A DNA stretch of 64,000 nucleotides from Phytoseiulus persimilis (Eukaryota; Arthropoda; Arachnida; Mesostigmata; Phytoseiidae). Made by a program: the position numbers and the translations under genes. The DNA lies in contig CM075101.1 in NCBI GenBank assembly GCA_037576195.1, positions 15,686,001 to 15,750,000 of the forward strand. The letters are read 5' to 3'. Below, one piece after another: positions 33,075 to 43,366 of this stretch. Position 1 is the stretch's first letter. The number at the start of each line of letters is the position of its first letter. The notes under the pieces were generated by a model, which saw only the letters and a list, made by a program, of their open reading frames with translations, was not told where the DNA came from and made no database searches.

Positions 33075-33877
33075 CCGACGACAGCAAAAAACGCCGAATT
33101 CCCCGGGCCTGTAGCTCTACCTCAGGAATTATTTGTGAACCTCGCACGTTTTCCTAATGATCTTCGGAGCCCGAACTTTCGCGTTCTTCTAGTGTTCGTT
33201 CGTTCGCACCAAACGATCATCGTTTCCATTGGGAGGCGTTTCAGTGCCGTTTCTCGAACTCATCGGGGTCAGTGTCGAGAGCTGGGAACTCGGAAGGTCA
33301 TTTCGGCCGGAATATGAGAGCAGAGTGGTTCGCGCATCTTGGAGGAAGCGGACACTCATTGTGACCCGAGCCGGCCACGGTTATTCGAAAGGTCGCTTCG
33401 TTCATTGGAAGGTTCTGGAGGCCCAGCGAAGGGACAACTGTGACTCACGCGGAAAGATCACTGTTCATGAGCGTTGGTCCGACCGTCAAAGACCAATTCG
33501 CGAGCTACTTATGCGAGATTCGGCTTCGACGCCCGGGATATGCGTTTTTCGTTGACTCCGCCGTGACAACGCAATTTTATGCAAAAGATGCATTTTGCAT
33601 GAGCATTTGCACTCTAGTGATGAGTGATGCCATGCAGTCGAGCTATCCAGAACTCGTCACCTTCTATAGAACATCGAAAACGCAACCAATCCCCCGTCTG
33701 AGACGTACTCGCGACGTCATCAAATCCTCGTCTGGGATGAAATACTTGGATCGATTTCGAGTGCAGAGAGATCATGGAGATATTGAGATTGGAACAATCC
33801 TGGCACCAACCTCGACTTCAGAGTACAGCTCTCCGTTCGTAGGACATACACGGACCGAACGCGCTGCCGCTTCCAAT
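33075..33877. other. Upstream region of the broken IR gene
   Basis: No gene recognised. The reading frame of the IR exon stays open upstream to about 33440, but that extension has no domain and precedes a good signal peptide start, so I read it as non-coding. AT-rich GCATTTTGCATGAGCA-like palindromic motifs lie at 33580-33610. Confidence 0.4.
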
Positions 33878-35403
33878 ATGCCCTCATTGTGGTTAACTTT
33901 GTGCATTTGGCTTCTCCTCAAGCGAGGAACTGTCGGAGGAGCCCTTGGACCCGGGGTGTCACAGCCACCAAGAAGAGCGAGCGAAGAAGTTGCTAGAATA
34001 TGTGAAACCATTTGCTCCCAGGATTCGGCGAACCGAAGGATGACCTTTGTTTTTGTATTACACGCGACTCCGGACTCCAGACAATTGTTCAACTTCCTAT
34101 GGGGATTGCCTCGCTCTCACGTATATTTAGCGAAGCAGCCTCTCGCACTGAAACGCCATGACAAGGAAATCGTGGTTTCTTTGGGACACAAAAATAATCC
34201 TTCTCGACAATCCGAAACACCATGTTGGGAGCTCCACGGGGATTGCGGCTTGAGTGACTGCAGCGACACTCACAATCAGAAGAACATAGAGCGCCTCCAT
34301 TTGGAGAAACGGGTCCTCATTCAAATTCGAGAGTGTACTGTGAACGAACATGACGCGAACAAAATATTGTACTTCATGACGAGACAACTAAGAATCAAGA
34401 CCTATATAAACCGCTATCGTACTTCGTTCATCATTCTACGGAAAGCAAAGACTGATGTCTGGCTCAACAGCTTTCTCGTTAAGAGGTCAAAACCTATCGT
34501 GGGCCAACAAGTAGTGCGACTCAAGGCGGAAAAATCCTGGACGAAAAATGCGACAGCAGATTTCGATTCAACGCGAATTTCGAATCGCAGCGTTAACTTT
34601 TCGCTTGGTTCGTTCTCCATTGAACTTGGTCACGGGAAGAGGAAGGCACTGGACCGAGTCTTGCTCAGAAGCTGCGCTTACGTGAGTACAGAAAAATGAG
34701 TGATTCTTCTCACCGTATGATGTAAGTTTCGCGTTATCTTGTCTCAAGCTCATACCTCCAACTGCATTCAATGACTACACGAACGATTCGTTGCCTCATT
34801 TTCAGAATGAAAACATGTATGTCTATGGGTACAACTATCTCGCGGCTCGACTGGCAGTTCCTTTGCCATGGCAAACTCGACTCATCTCGAATTTGTCGCG
34901 GCATCTGTATCTTGAGATGCCGCTGACCTTTGGGTCATTGGTATTGCTTCCATTAATACTCTCGCTAAGACAGTACCGATCCATTCTCCCGAAACGATCG
35001 ACTTGGACAAGCTGCTTCCATATCCTTAGTGGGAATAATCTCAATTCTCTGATCAGCTCCTCGAACCAAGGAATCCTGATATTACTCATCTCCGGCATTG
35101 TGTCTCTGTTGATTCAATACCCGACGAGTTTGCTGAAAGGAGAGACCATTTCATCCGTCTACGAGCGGAGGATTCGATCATCGAACTGTACTGTAGGGTC
35201 GTGTCAGTTCGTTGGCTACCGCTCGCCGTGGTTCGACCCAACTTTGAAGGGGGAGGAAATCTACATCCCGAGGCTATCTCGGGGCAAAGAACAGCAAGCT
35301 GCAGTGACAGAAGCCAACTTGAACGAGGAGTGTTCAGATAGAGCTTTATCAACAAACAAGATGATGGAGCCGACGAAACTTGCTCTTCTTCTTCAGTATA
35401 ATA

Positions 35404-35408
35404 CCATA
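35404..35408 (+). repeat. Target-site duplication of the BEL element (left)
   Basis: CCATA directly before the 5' LTR, repeated at 42777-42781 directly after the 3' LTR. The paralogous receptor at 59930 has the uninterrupted sequence ACCATATGCAACGACC. Confidence 0.95.
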
Positions 35409-35702
35409 TGTCACGCACTCGACAGAGTGCTTCAGAGTTTATCGATAAATACTGAATAAAGTACATCCTCGACTGTACGCGTCGTGCTGCTTCTCTCCGT
35501 GCGGTAGGCCCACCGCGCATGCGCCGGCAGCGGCGATGCCGGTGGGCAGCCGACAGTCGGTCGGCAGTCAGGGGTATCACAGCGTTTGAGAGACAACGCA
35601 CCGAGCACAAGAGAGAGCGGCCACGACGGCGTCTACAGGAGGATTCCAGATCCAGACCAGAGTATTCCTTCTTGTAGAGTAAGCCCAAACTGTGGCATCA
35701 CA
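35409..35702 (+). repeat. 5' LTR of the BEL element
   Basis: Begins TGTCACGCAC and ends GGCATCACA. It contains AATAAA at 35455-35460, which could end receptor transcripts early. A 200-codon minus-strand frame crossing it is a shadow. Confidence 0.95.
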
Positions 35703-35720
35703 TGGTGGCAGCGAATTGGG
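35703..35720 (+). other. Primer-binding-site-like sequence
   Basis: TGGTGGCAGCGAATTGGG starts at the first base after the 5' LTR, with the TGG that pairs with a tRNA CCA end. The tRNA species was not identified. Confidence 0.6.
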
Positions 35721-36083
35721 AAGATCCCACACCAGCACGGAAGAGTCAGCGTCCCAGGATTCCAGATCGTACGCATTCAGGCGGCGACTTCGGAGAGTGT
35801 TCGCGACGTCTTTCGGCCGATTCAGACGGGAAAATCAAGAACCAGTAGCGGAGGGACATCGCATCGTACCCTACCGACAGTTTCCGAAGAATTCCACGAG
35901 AAATTTCGGAAAGCACACAGTTCAGAAGTGCAGCGTCATCACGCGCGTCACGAAATCAGCGTCCAGTATCAGTGCTCCAGGCAACCTCGCTCCAGGCGGT
36001 GAGTCAAACCTCAGATCTCCCGCGGGCAGGTAGCCAGCGTTTCCACCACATCCAGTTGCCCGAATCTCGCAAAAGTTAGGCAA

Positions 36084-39000
36084 ATGGCGGAAGCGGCACC
36101 AGATCTCACAGCCACATTAGACGAACCAGACGCGATGGAAGTCAGGGCAGAGGCCCTCCTCAGGGCGCGCAAACCCACAGACGAAGAATATGCAAATTTT
36201 TCGGTACTCATCAAACTGAGGAAAACAGTGAGGACGCGCTTCACAAAGAAGGTCAAAGAAGTCGAGGGGACAATGGCAAAAGACGTTTTGGAAGATGAGA
36301 CCTGGAACCAGCTATCCAGTCAGTGGGGCGAGCTGGAGTCCATCTACAGCGAGCTTCGAGAGCTCAACACGCAGATCACCCCCCTCCTCATCAAGTGCTC
36401 GATTGATCAGTACGAGGGAGCGGCAGAGCGAATAGCACTGTACGACAAGCAGTACGCGCTCACAGTCTCCAAGCTGCGGGAGAAGACCACTCCGCCGCAA
36501 TCGGCACCGCAGCAAGATCCGACACCTCAAGCAAGCTACTCGTGCCAAGCGCAGAGCAGACGATTCACCCTGCCCAAGTTCACGGGAGATCCGAAGAAAT
36601 TCCGAGAATGGTGGCAACTCTACAACGTCCACGTTCACCGGAAGAAGATGGACCCCATCGAAAAGTACTCATTCCTGAAGGAGGCGCTATCGGGAGCACC
36701 AGCATTGGAAATCGCACACCTTGAGTTCACGGCAGAGCAGTACCAGGAGGCGATCGACATCATCGGAGCAAAATTCGGGTGCCCCAGAGCGGCCGAGAAG
36801 GAACATCTCCAGGAGCTGAGAAGACTCTGCTCGGCGAGGGACCTACAGGATAACGATAAGTTCTTTCGTTTCGTTTCCTCGTTGTCGCAGAATGTCAAGG
36901 CGCTGGTCTCACTAGGCAAGACTTTCGAAGCCATTTCTATGGCAGTCACACAGGACGTACTCCGGTGCCTCCCAAGAGTCATGAGTGAGGACTTCACTAG
37001 GAAGAATCTAGCTACAGTAACAGAGCCAGGCAACTCCGACAGCGAGCTGAAAGCATTGATAGAGTACCTGGAAAAAGAGGTAGCGGTGAAGCGAGCCTGC
37101 GGAGCTCCAGGGCCCACAGGGCCAGGAGGTTTACAGGGCCGTTTCGGCAGAGATTTCAGCAATAGGGATAGACAGTTCAGTCCCAAGCCAAGTGGCTGGA
37201 AAAGTAATCAGCAAGAGCCCGGCAGAAGCACCGTGGGTTTCGTCGCAAAGAACCAAACAGTAGACCACTCATGCATATTCTGCTCTAGCCCGAAGCACGA
37301 ATCAAAGTCATGCAGGAAATCATTGTCGTATGAGGAGAGAAAGGAACTTTGCGACAGAAACAACGCGTGCTTCAAGTGCCTTAGGCGCAATCATTTTGCG
37401 AAAAAATGCAGAGCTAGGAATGTCAAGTGCGAAAGGTGCAACCGGGGACATTACGCGATTATGTGCAATGCCGACAGAGCGACGGGTCAGCGAACAGAGG
37501 CATTATCGACCCGTATATCCACGAGCAAGCTTAGAGGGGCGCCGAAAGGATTAGTCTTCTTCCAGACCGGTCTGGTGTGGGTCAATTGCCCTTCAGGCAG
37601 GCAGGTCTTCAGGTTTTTCTTGGACTCAGGATCGGAACGGTCATACGTGTCGGAACACGTCGTCAAAGCCCTCAGATTGAAACCAGCATATCAAGAAAGC
37701 CTCGCGATGATAACGATAGGCGGAAATGTATCAAGCTTCAAAAAGCATAACGTGTATCGCATCGGGCTCCAAAGCAGATTCGACAGCGAGATGGCCGTGG
37801 AGCTCGAGGCGACAGAACTTCCAGAGATCGCGCGAGGGCACTTCCCGGTTTCGCCGGAGTCGTGGGACCTTGCCCCATTGGCAGACCACGGCGAAAACAT
37901 AAGCAGGCGCGAAATAGACGTCCTCTTAGGTTGGGACATCATACCCAAAATCAAATGCGGAACGGAGCGAGTTTTCGAAAACAGAATGGTCGCCAACGAA
38001 ACCATTTTCGGCTGGATAGTGGCGGGAATGGACGAATCGAGGAGCGGAAACGCGCAGTCGCAGGTCTTTGTGACAGCGAACTTGTACCAACCAGGTACCA
38101 GGCTGAGACCAGCACAGGTTGTCAGCATGGCAACAACAACAGTGGTTGACGCCTCGGAAGCCGGCACAGCTCGTACTGCGCCCAGTCCAGCTGCCCTCGG
38201 TTCAGCCGAAGACGCGCGGCCAGGGACCGCCGCCAAGATAGCACTCCACGAGGAAATCAAAGCCGACTTACAGCTTCTGTGGTCAACAGAGTTGCTGGGG
38301 ATCGAAGATCCAGCTCAGGAGTCAGGCGATGCGGTCGAGGCAGAGTTGCAAAATTTTTTCGAAAATAACCTAGAAAGGCTGGAAGAGGGCCGATACATGG
38401 TCAGTCTCCCTTTCAAGGAGAATCTGCGAACGCTGGGGGACAACGAAAATATCGCGCGAGGCAGCTTAAAAAGATTTCTAATCAAAGCTTCCAAAGACAG
38501 AGAGCTCCTCGCGGCGGTAGACGAAGAAATGAGCCGGTACATAGGAAAGGGCTACGCGGAGCTAGCAACCCCAAAAAAGCCAGGCGAACTAGTTCACTAC
38601 CTCCCGATTCTGCCAGTGGTCAAAAGAGACCCGGAGAAAAAGCTTCTAAAGGTCAGAGTCGTGAAGGACGCGGGCGCGCGCAGGAAAGACGAGGCGGCGC
38701 TAAACGACGTTCTCCACGATGGTCCCAATCTATTGCCGGACATTTTCAAGGTCCTGTTGAGATTCAGAAGGGACGAGATCGCGGTGGTGTCGGACATAGA
38801 GAAGGCATTCCTGCAATACAGGATCCGCCCCGACCACCGCACTTTCCTGAGATTTTTTTGGGCCCCGGGGATCAGCAGCGATCCACGGGCGCCAATCAAG
38901 GAGTTCTGGAGCACTACGCTCGATTTCGGGACATCAGCGTCGCCATTCATCCACTGCGCCGGGTTGACGTACCACATCAGACACCTCGCGCAACAACACC

Positions 39001-41636
39001 CAGACAGAGCGCACTTTCTGAAAGACGTAGAACAGCATTTCTATATGGACGATCTGGTCTTCACAGTAGACTCAGAAAACGAAGGCGCAGAGTGTTTCAA
39101 GTTCATGTTCAAGGCGTTCCAGACGGGAGGCTTCAGGCTGCGGAAATGGGCAACAAACAGTTCAGCGTTAGGTCGAGAGATAGAAAGATCGCTCAGCGAC
39201 CCAGATGTTCAAGTCTCTTTCGATCAAGAGGACTTCAAATTCCTAGGAATAGGTTGGAACCAGAAAACAGATCAGCTTCACATAGACGTCGCGCCGGCGA
39301 TAGAAACACTAGAAGCAAGCATACCGTCGAAGAGAACCATATTGAAGGGCACAGCACAGATTTACGATCCTCTCGGTCTCATTTCTCCGCTCACAGTCAG
39401 ACCCAAAATACTGCTACAAACATGCTGGAAGCAAAAACTCGATTGGAACACGGAACTGACAGGAGACATTCGCAAAGAATTCTTAGAAACAACGGACGCG
39501 CTCAAACACGCACGGGAATTTCGCATACAACGAAACATAAACACAAACGAGCGAGACGTCACCCGAGAACTGCACGTGTTCTGCGACGCGAGCCTGTCGG
39601 CACTCGGATGTGTGGCATACATCAGAGAAATGTCGAAGCGCGGCGCCGCGCAGATCTTTTTCGTCGCCTCAAAGGCGAGAGTAGTTCCAATAAAGTCGAC
39701 CTACTCGATCCATAAGTTAGAGCTAGTCGGGGCAGTCATGGCGGCCAGAATGGGGTCGAGGATCAAGCAGTATCTCAATTATCATTTCGAGGCGACCCAT
39801 TACTGGTCCGACAACTCCCCGACGCTACACTGGATCAAAGAGTCTCCGGACAGACTGAAAGTTTTCGTAGCAAATAGAGTGAGAGAAATTCAATCCCTGA
39901 CAGCGGCGCCGGAGTGGGACTACGTCACCTCCGCGCAGAATCCAGCCGACCTGTTGAGTCGCGGAGCAAACGTCGCGTCAGAGGAATACAGTTCCATGTG
40001 GCTTAAAGGGCCGAGTTGGTTGGCAGAGAAAGGGCGGCCAACAGAGAGGCACTCACTGAACAAGTTCTTCGAAAGCGAAATAGAGTCAGAAAGGAAAGCG
40101 ATCAGCATGTTGACGGTAGAGCAGAATCAGTCAATATTGGATGGCTCCCGATTATCATCTTGGAGCGTGCTGGTCAACTCCACGGCGCGAATCCTCAGGT
40201 GGCTTTCAAGCCGATACTCGCCAGCAAGACAAACCCCGCGGGATGCTCCGGTTTCAGCAACCGAGGCATGGAGAGCAACAGTCAAAGTAATCCAAAGTCT
40301 CCAAAAAAGCCAGTTTAGGGCAGAGCTGGAGTCAGACTGTAAGGAAATCCAGAAAGAAAGCAAGCTGTTCAAATTGGCACCGTTCCTGGATGCCGAAGGA
40401 TTAATTAGGTGTCGTTCCAGATTGGAACGCGGCGAAGAGTGGGGATACGATGAAAAGTATCCAATCGTGCTTCAAGGGGAAGCGCACGCCGTTAGATTGC
40501 TCATCAGGTTTTTCCACGAGAAGAAATGTTTCCACGTAGGCGGAGTCGCGGCAACATTGAGCATGTTGAGGAAGAAGTATTTCATTCTCGCGGCGCGCAA
40601 CGCAGTCAAAGCAGTCCTCAGAGATTGTAAAGTTTGCATGTTGTTCCGGATCGAGGCGGCAGCGGAGCCAGCGCCCCCGATTCCGAGTTTCAGGCTGTCA
40701 ACAGCCCCTCCATTCACGGTTTGCGGAGTAGATCACGCGGGACCAATCAGCTATCGTCTCCCAAGCGGAGATCTCGCCAAGTCGTACATACTGCTATTCG
40801 TGTGCTCGAATACGAGAGCAGTCCAGTTGCAATTGGTTCCAGACCTGTCAGCATACGAATTCTTGCTGGCATTGAGAAAATTCTTGAGCCGATTCAGCGG
40901 AACCACCAGAATCATGTCCGACAACGGGCTCGCGTTCGTTAGAGCGGCCAAGGAGCTGAAGATCATCTTCGAGCACGTCAAGTCGCCAGCCGTTCAGCAC
41001 CACCTAGCTTCCGCAGAAATAGAATGGGAATTTATCACAGCCAGGGCCCCCTGGCAGGGCGGATGGTGGGAGCGTTTGGTGCAGTGCGTAAAAAGACCAC
41101 TTAGGAAGATCTTAGGTAGGAACTCGTTACCGTTCCGGGAGCTGGAAACAATCTTGGCAGAAGTGGAGGCGATGGTCAACCAGAGACCGCTCACGGCAGT
41201 TCAGGGCGACCTCAACGAAGTTGGCGCTCTCTGCCCAGCGGATCTCCTCTACGGCTATAGAGCCAAACAGGGTCTCCCGGAAACAAAGATAAAGGCGAAC
41301 GACCGCGAAGCGGCAACTTCAATAGTTTACTCGAAGCGTTGGGAACATCAGCAGGCGGTTCTGCGCGCGCTGTGGAAACGATTCCGAGGAGAATATCTGT
41401 CTTACCTACGTTCCGCGCACATTCGGCCACCGGAGGCTCGCAGACCGATAGCGGTAGGTGACGTTTGCCTCCTGAGGGACGCAAGTCCGTCGAGAGCGCA
41501 CTGGCCGCTGTGTCGCGTTCTCGGTCTTTCCGGCGGGGAGAGAACGGATCGACGCAAGCGATCCTGCCTAATCAAGACGGCCATGGGTCAAACGCTAAAT
41601 CGACCAATACAACTACTATTCCCACTGGAAGTATAG
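36084..41636 (+). CDS. BEL/Pao gag-pol polyprotein, 1850 residues, intact
   Basis: Domains in order: helical gag N-terminus; DUF1759-type gag region from about residue 160 (FTLPKFTGDPKKFREWW); zinc-knuckle-like motifs near 397 (CIFC...C), 430 (CFKC...C) and just after (CERC...C); aspartic protease near 514 (FLDSGSERSYV); reverse transcriptase with first Asp near 903 (VSDIEKAFL) and the YMDD box near 987; RNase H start near 1163 (HVFCDASLSALG); integrase with HHCC zinc motif, catalytic Asp residues (GVDHAGP, MSDNGLAF) and Glu (WWERLVQ); and a C-terminal DUF5641-like domain with a WPL motif. Every catalytic residue I can check is present. The product would be cut into particle and replication proteins in the cytoplasm. 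Start ATG 36084 lies 381 bp after the LTR. Confidence 0.97.
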   Translation: MAEAAPDLTATLDEPDAMEVRAEALLRARKPTDEEYANFSVLIKLRKTVRTRFTKKVKEVEGTMAKDVLEDETWNQLSSQWGELESIYSELRELNTQITPLLIKCSIDQYEGAAERIALYDKQYALTVSKLREKTTPPQSAPQQDPTPQASYSCQAQSRRFTLPKFTGDPKKFREWWQLYNVHVHRKKMDPIEKYSFLKEALSGAPALEIAHLEFTAEQYQEAIDIIGAKFGCPRAAEKEHLQELRRLCSARDLQDNDKFFRFVSSLSQNVKALVSLGKTFEAISMAVTQDVLRCLPRVMSEDFTRKNLATVTEPGNSDSELKALIEYLEKEVAVKRACGAPGPTGPGGLQGRFGRDFSNRDRQFSPKPSGWKSNQQEPGRSTVGFVAKNQTVDHSCIFCSSPKHESKSCRKSLSYEERKELCDRNNACFKCLRRNHFAKKCRARNVKCERCNRGHYAIMCNADRATGQRTEALSTRISTSKLRGAPKGLVFFQTGLVWVNCPSGRQVFRFFLDSGSERSYVSEHVVKALRLKPAYQESLAMITIGGNVSSFKKHNVYRIGLQSRFDSEMAVELEATELPEIARGHFPVSPESWDLAPLADHGENISRREIDVLLGWDIIPKIKCGTERVFENRMVANETIFGWIVAGMDESRSGNAQSQVFVTANLYQPGTRLRPAQVVSMATTTVVDASEAGTARTAPSPAALGSAEDARPGTAAKIALHEEIKADLQLLWSTELLGIEDPAQESGDAVEAELQNFFENNLERLEEGRYMVSLPFKENLRTLGDNENIARGSLKRFLIKASKDRELLAAVDEEMSRYIGKGYAELATPKKPGELVHYLPILPVVKRDPEKKLLKVRVVKDAGARRKDEAALNDVLHDGPNLLPDIFKVLLRFRRDEIAVVSDIEKAFLQYRIRPDHRTFLRFFWAPGISSDPRAPIKEFWSTTLDFGTSASPFIHCAGLTYHIRHLAQQHPDRAHFLKDVEQHFYMDDLVFTVDSENEGAECFKFMFKAFQTGGFRLRKWATNSSALGREIERSLSDPDVQVSFDQEDFKFLGIGWNQKTDQLHIDVAPAIETLEASIPSKRTILKGTAQIYDPLGLISPLTVRPKILLQTCWKQKLDWNTELTGDIRKEFLETTDALKHAREFRIQRNINTNERDVTRELHVFCDASLSALGCVAYIREMSKRGAAQIFFVASKARVVPIKSTYSIHKLELVGAVMAARMGSRIKQYLNYHFEATHYWSDNSPTLHWIKESPDRLKVFVANRVREIQSLTAAPEWDYVTSAQNPADLLSRGANVASEEYSSMWLKGPSWLAEKGRPTERHSLNKFFESEIESERKAISMLTVEQNQSILDGSRLSSWSVLVNSTARILRWLSSRYSPARQTPRDAPVSATEAWRATVKVIQSLQKSQFRAELESDCKEIQKESKLFKLAPFLDAEGLIRCRSRLERGEEWGYDEKYPIVLQGEAHAVRLLIRFFHEKKCFHVGGVAATLSMLRKKYFILAARNAVKAVLRDCKVCMLFRIEAAAEPAPPIPSFRLSTAPPFTVCGVDHAGPISYRLPSGDLAKSYILLFVCSNTRAVQLQLVPDLSAYEFLLALRKFLSRFSGTTRIMSDNGLAFVRAAKELKIIFEHVKSPAVQHHLASAEIEWEFITARAPWQGGWWERLVQCVKRPLRKILGRNSLPFRELETILAEVEAMVNQRPLTAVQGDLNEVGALCPADLLYGYRAKQGLPETKIKANDREAATSIVYSKRWEHQQAVLRALWKRFRGEYLSYLRSAHIRPPEARRPIAVGDVCLLRDASPSRAHWPLCRVLGLSGGERTDRRKRSCLIKTAMGQTLNRPIQLLFPLEV

Positions 41637-41737
41637 GCGATTGATACGGAAGCGCGAGGTGGTTTCACCTAACTAGTGAAGAGAGAAGGCGGTAATTCTG
41701 CATCAGTATTGTATTAAAAAAATCGAATATTTACATC

Positions 41738-42151
41738 TCACACGAACGGCGAAAGGTAACGGCTCCTGCCGAGCCCCATATCGTAGGCGTCGGTTTGGGT
41801 GCCGACGTCGCGCGGGGCGGGCGGGGCCGTAGTCGCGAGACCTGGGTCCGCCGGGGCGGGGGGAGCAACGAACGCATCGTTGATCCGAGCGTCGGCGTCG
41901 TGCGCCGCGAGGGTGACGCGGATCTCCTCCACGAGGGCTCGGGGAACCAGCAGCGGGACTGGATTCACTGTCCGCACGCGGCGCGCCGCGGCGGAAGTCG
42001 TGCAATACGGTCGGCGATCATCATAAGACATCGCGTCCCACACACGCCGGATGGCAACGCGGAGCCTGCGGTACTCCACTCCGCAAAATTGGCCGGTGGC
42101 CACCACTGAGCGAACGAAAATCCCCAGAGGGGAGAGATCGAAGGTCGCCAT
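41738..42151 (-). CDS. Antisense ORF of the BEL element, 137 residues
   Basis: Between pol and the 3' LTR the minus strand is open from ATG 42151 to TGA 41738. The third codon positions are strongly G/C, unlike the flanking non-coding bases. The protein starts MATFDLSPLGIFVRSVVATG, has a basic middle (YRRLRVAIRRVWDAM) and a Pro/Ala-rich tail (APPAPADPG, GTQTDAY). No signal peptide, membrane segment or known domain. An AATACA polyA-like variant lies just beyond its end on the minus strand (near 41710). It could be a captured gene or an accessory protein transcribed from the 3' side. Function unknown. Confidence 0.5.
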   Translation of the reverse strand: MATFDLSPLGIFVRSVVATGQFCGVEYRRLRVAIRRVWDAMSYDDRRPYCTTSAAARRVRTVNPVPLLVPRALVEEIRVTLAAHDADARINDAFVAPPAPADPGLATTAPPAPRDVGTQTDAYDMGLGRSRYLSPFV

Positions 42152-42482
42152 TCGGACAAGACGTCAGAACACTTTAGCTGCGCGACAGAAAGTGATTTGG
42201 GGAACTTGGGTAGGGCCGAGATTCGAGCTCGTCTCCGTGTTGGGTGAAAGGGAAAATGTCGGTGTCCTCTCGGAAATGACACAATTCCGTCTCGTTAAAG
42301 CTCATCCAGTGTCGGGTTCGAGACCTCAATTGCTCAGATTTCGGAAGTCTCGGTTGCACCAGAGCGCGATAGGATCTAGCTACTCAAATTCTCAAGTTCC
42401 GACCGACCATCTCAGGTCACCAAAATGTGTCAAAAGTGCTCTAGGCAGGAAACCGTTTGTAAATTGAGAATTTGGCCGGGAG

Positions 42483-42776
42483 TGTCACGCACTCGACAGA
42501 GTGCTTCAGAGTTTATCGATAAATACTGAATAAAGTACATCCTCGACTGTACGCGTCGTGCTGCTTCTCTCCGTGCGGTAGGCCCACCGCGCATGCGCCG
42601 GCAGCGGCGATGCCGGTGGGCAGCCGACAGTCGGTCGGCAGTCAGGGGTATCACAGCGTTTGAGAGACAACGCACCGAGCACAAGAGAGAGCGGCCACGA
42701 CGGCGTCTACAGGAGGATTCCAGATCCAGACCAGAGTATTCCTTCTTGTAGAGTAAGCCCAAACTGTGGCATCACA
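42483..42776 (+). repeat. 3' LTR of the BEL element
   Basis: Offset 7074 bp from the 5' LTR with no differences seen by eye. A convincing polypurine tract is not obvious just before it (AGAATTTGGCCGGGAG). Confidence 0.95.
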
Positions 42777-43366
42777 CCATATGCAACGACCAAGATCTCA
42801 TGAGGTTGGAACTTGGTCATTCAAGCAGAAAGTTAGTTTTCGAGATACTGGCCACTTCAAGTGCAACCCAACCCGTTTGTTCCGTCGGCGAGAGTAATGG
42901 GGGTCACGTTCTGCTGGAGAAGCACTTCCAAACGACGTCACAGATTCTCGAGCACGGTTTGCTGAAATACCATCACGTCAAGCTTACCCTCTATCCCGAA
43001 GATATCAATGAAAAAAAATTCTGGGACCGACCCATAGGGAAGAAACTGATCGAAGATGAGATTGAAGTCGCGGTGGCAACTCTTCGGCGGAAATATTCGG
43101 ATTTCCTGATGTTCGATGATCAAGCGAAGTTCGTTGCTCTCGGACTGAAACATATGGAAAATGTTCTTGTCGCTTTTTCGGGAATTCTCCTCGCGATCAT
43201 CGTGGTCTTGGTCTTCAACACTCTGGCACGTCGAATACTCAAATGCTCCCAGAATTTCCGCATAACTACCCCCAGGGTCAGAGAAAAACGATCGGGCGGT
43301 GAAATATTTGAGGAGGAGCAGCGCATTGTCAAAATAGAGTTGGTGGAGCCTATGTCGGTATGCTGA

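Larger units (their letters stand above)
35409..42776 (+). mobile_element. Complete BEL/Pao LTR retrotransposon, 7368 bp
   Basis: Two 294-bp LTRs show no difference in a base-by-base reading, and 5-bp target duplications flank them. A leader is followed by one uninterrupted gag-pol frame and an 846-bp tail before the 3' LTR. It lies in the same orientation as the receptor gene it split. Identical LTRs and an intact frame mean a very recent insertion that could still be mobile. It has no sense-strand envelope frame, but does have an antisense ORF. Confidence 0.97.
33878..43366 (+). pseudogene. Ionotropic receptor-like gene (IR copy 1), exon 2 split by a BEL element
   Basis: Coding parts are 33878-34681 (268 codons, signal peptide LWLTLCIWLLL, extracellular ligand-binding-like region) and 34806-35408, then 42782-43366 after the transposon. 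The intron 34682-34805 is phase 0. Exon 2 gives ARLAVPLPWQTRL before membrane segment M1 (PLTFGSLVLLPLILSL), then a pore-loop-like stretch (FHILSGN), M2 (GILILLISGIVSLLI), the second extracellular lobe, and M3 (SGILLAIIVVLVF). Layout and the M1-P-M2 pattern match arthropod IRs of the divergent class. The halves meet in frame once one copy of the CCATA target duplication is counted, giving about 663 residues, and no other lesion is seen. As it stands the receptor ends 16 codons into the LTR at TAA 35457-35459, without lobe 2 and M3. Confidence 0.75.

Noticed and set aside
33440-33877. N-terminal extension of the IR reading frame
   Set aside because: An open frame but no domain. The ATG at 33878 gives a signal peptide and exon length equal to the paralogue.
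35086-35688. 200-codon minus-strand frame across the 5' LTR
   Set aside because: The same residues recur in a minus frame over the 3' LTR because the LTRs are identical. It crosses the LTR boundary into receptor sequence, so it is a shadow.
41637-42482. Envelope gene for the BEL element
   Set aside because: No sense-strand frame with a signal peptide or membrane segment lies after pol. The only long frame is antisense and soluble-looking.
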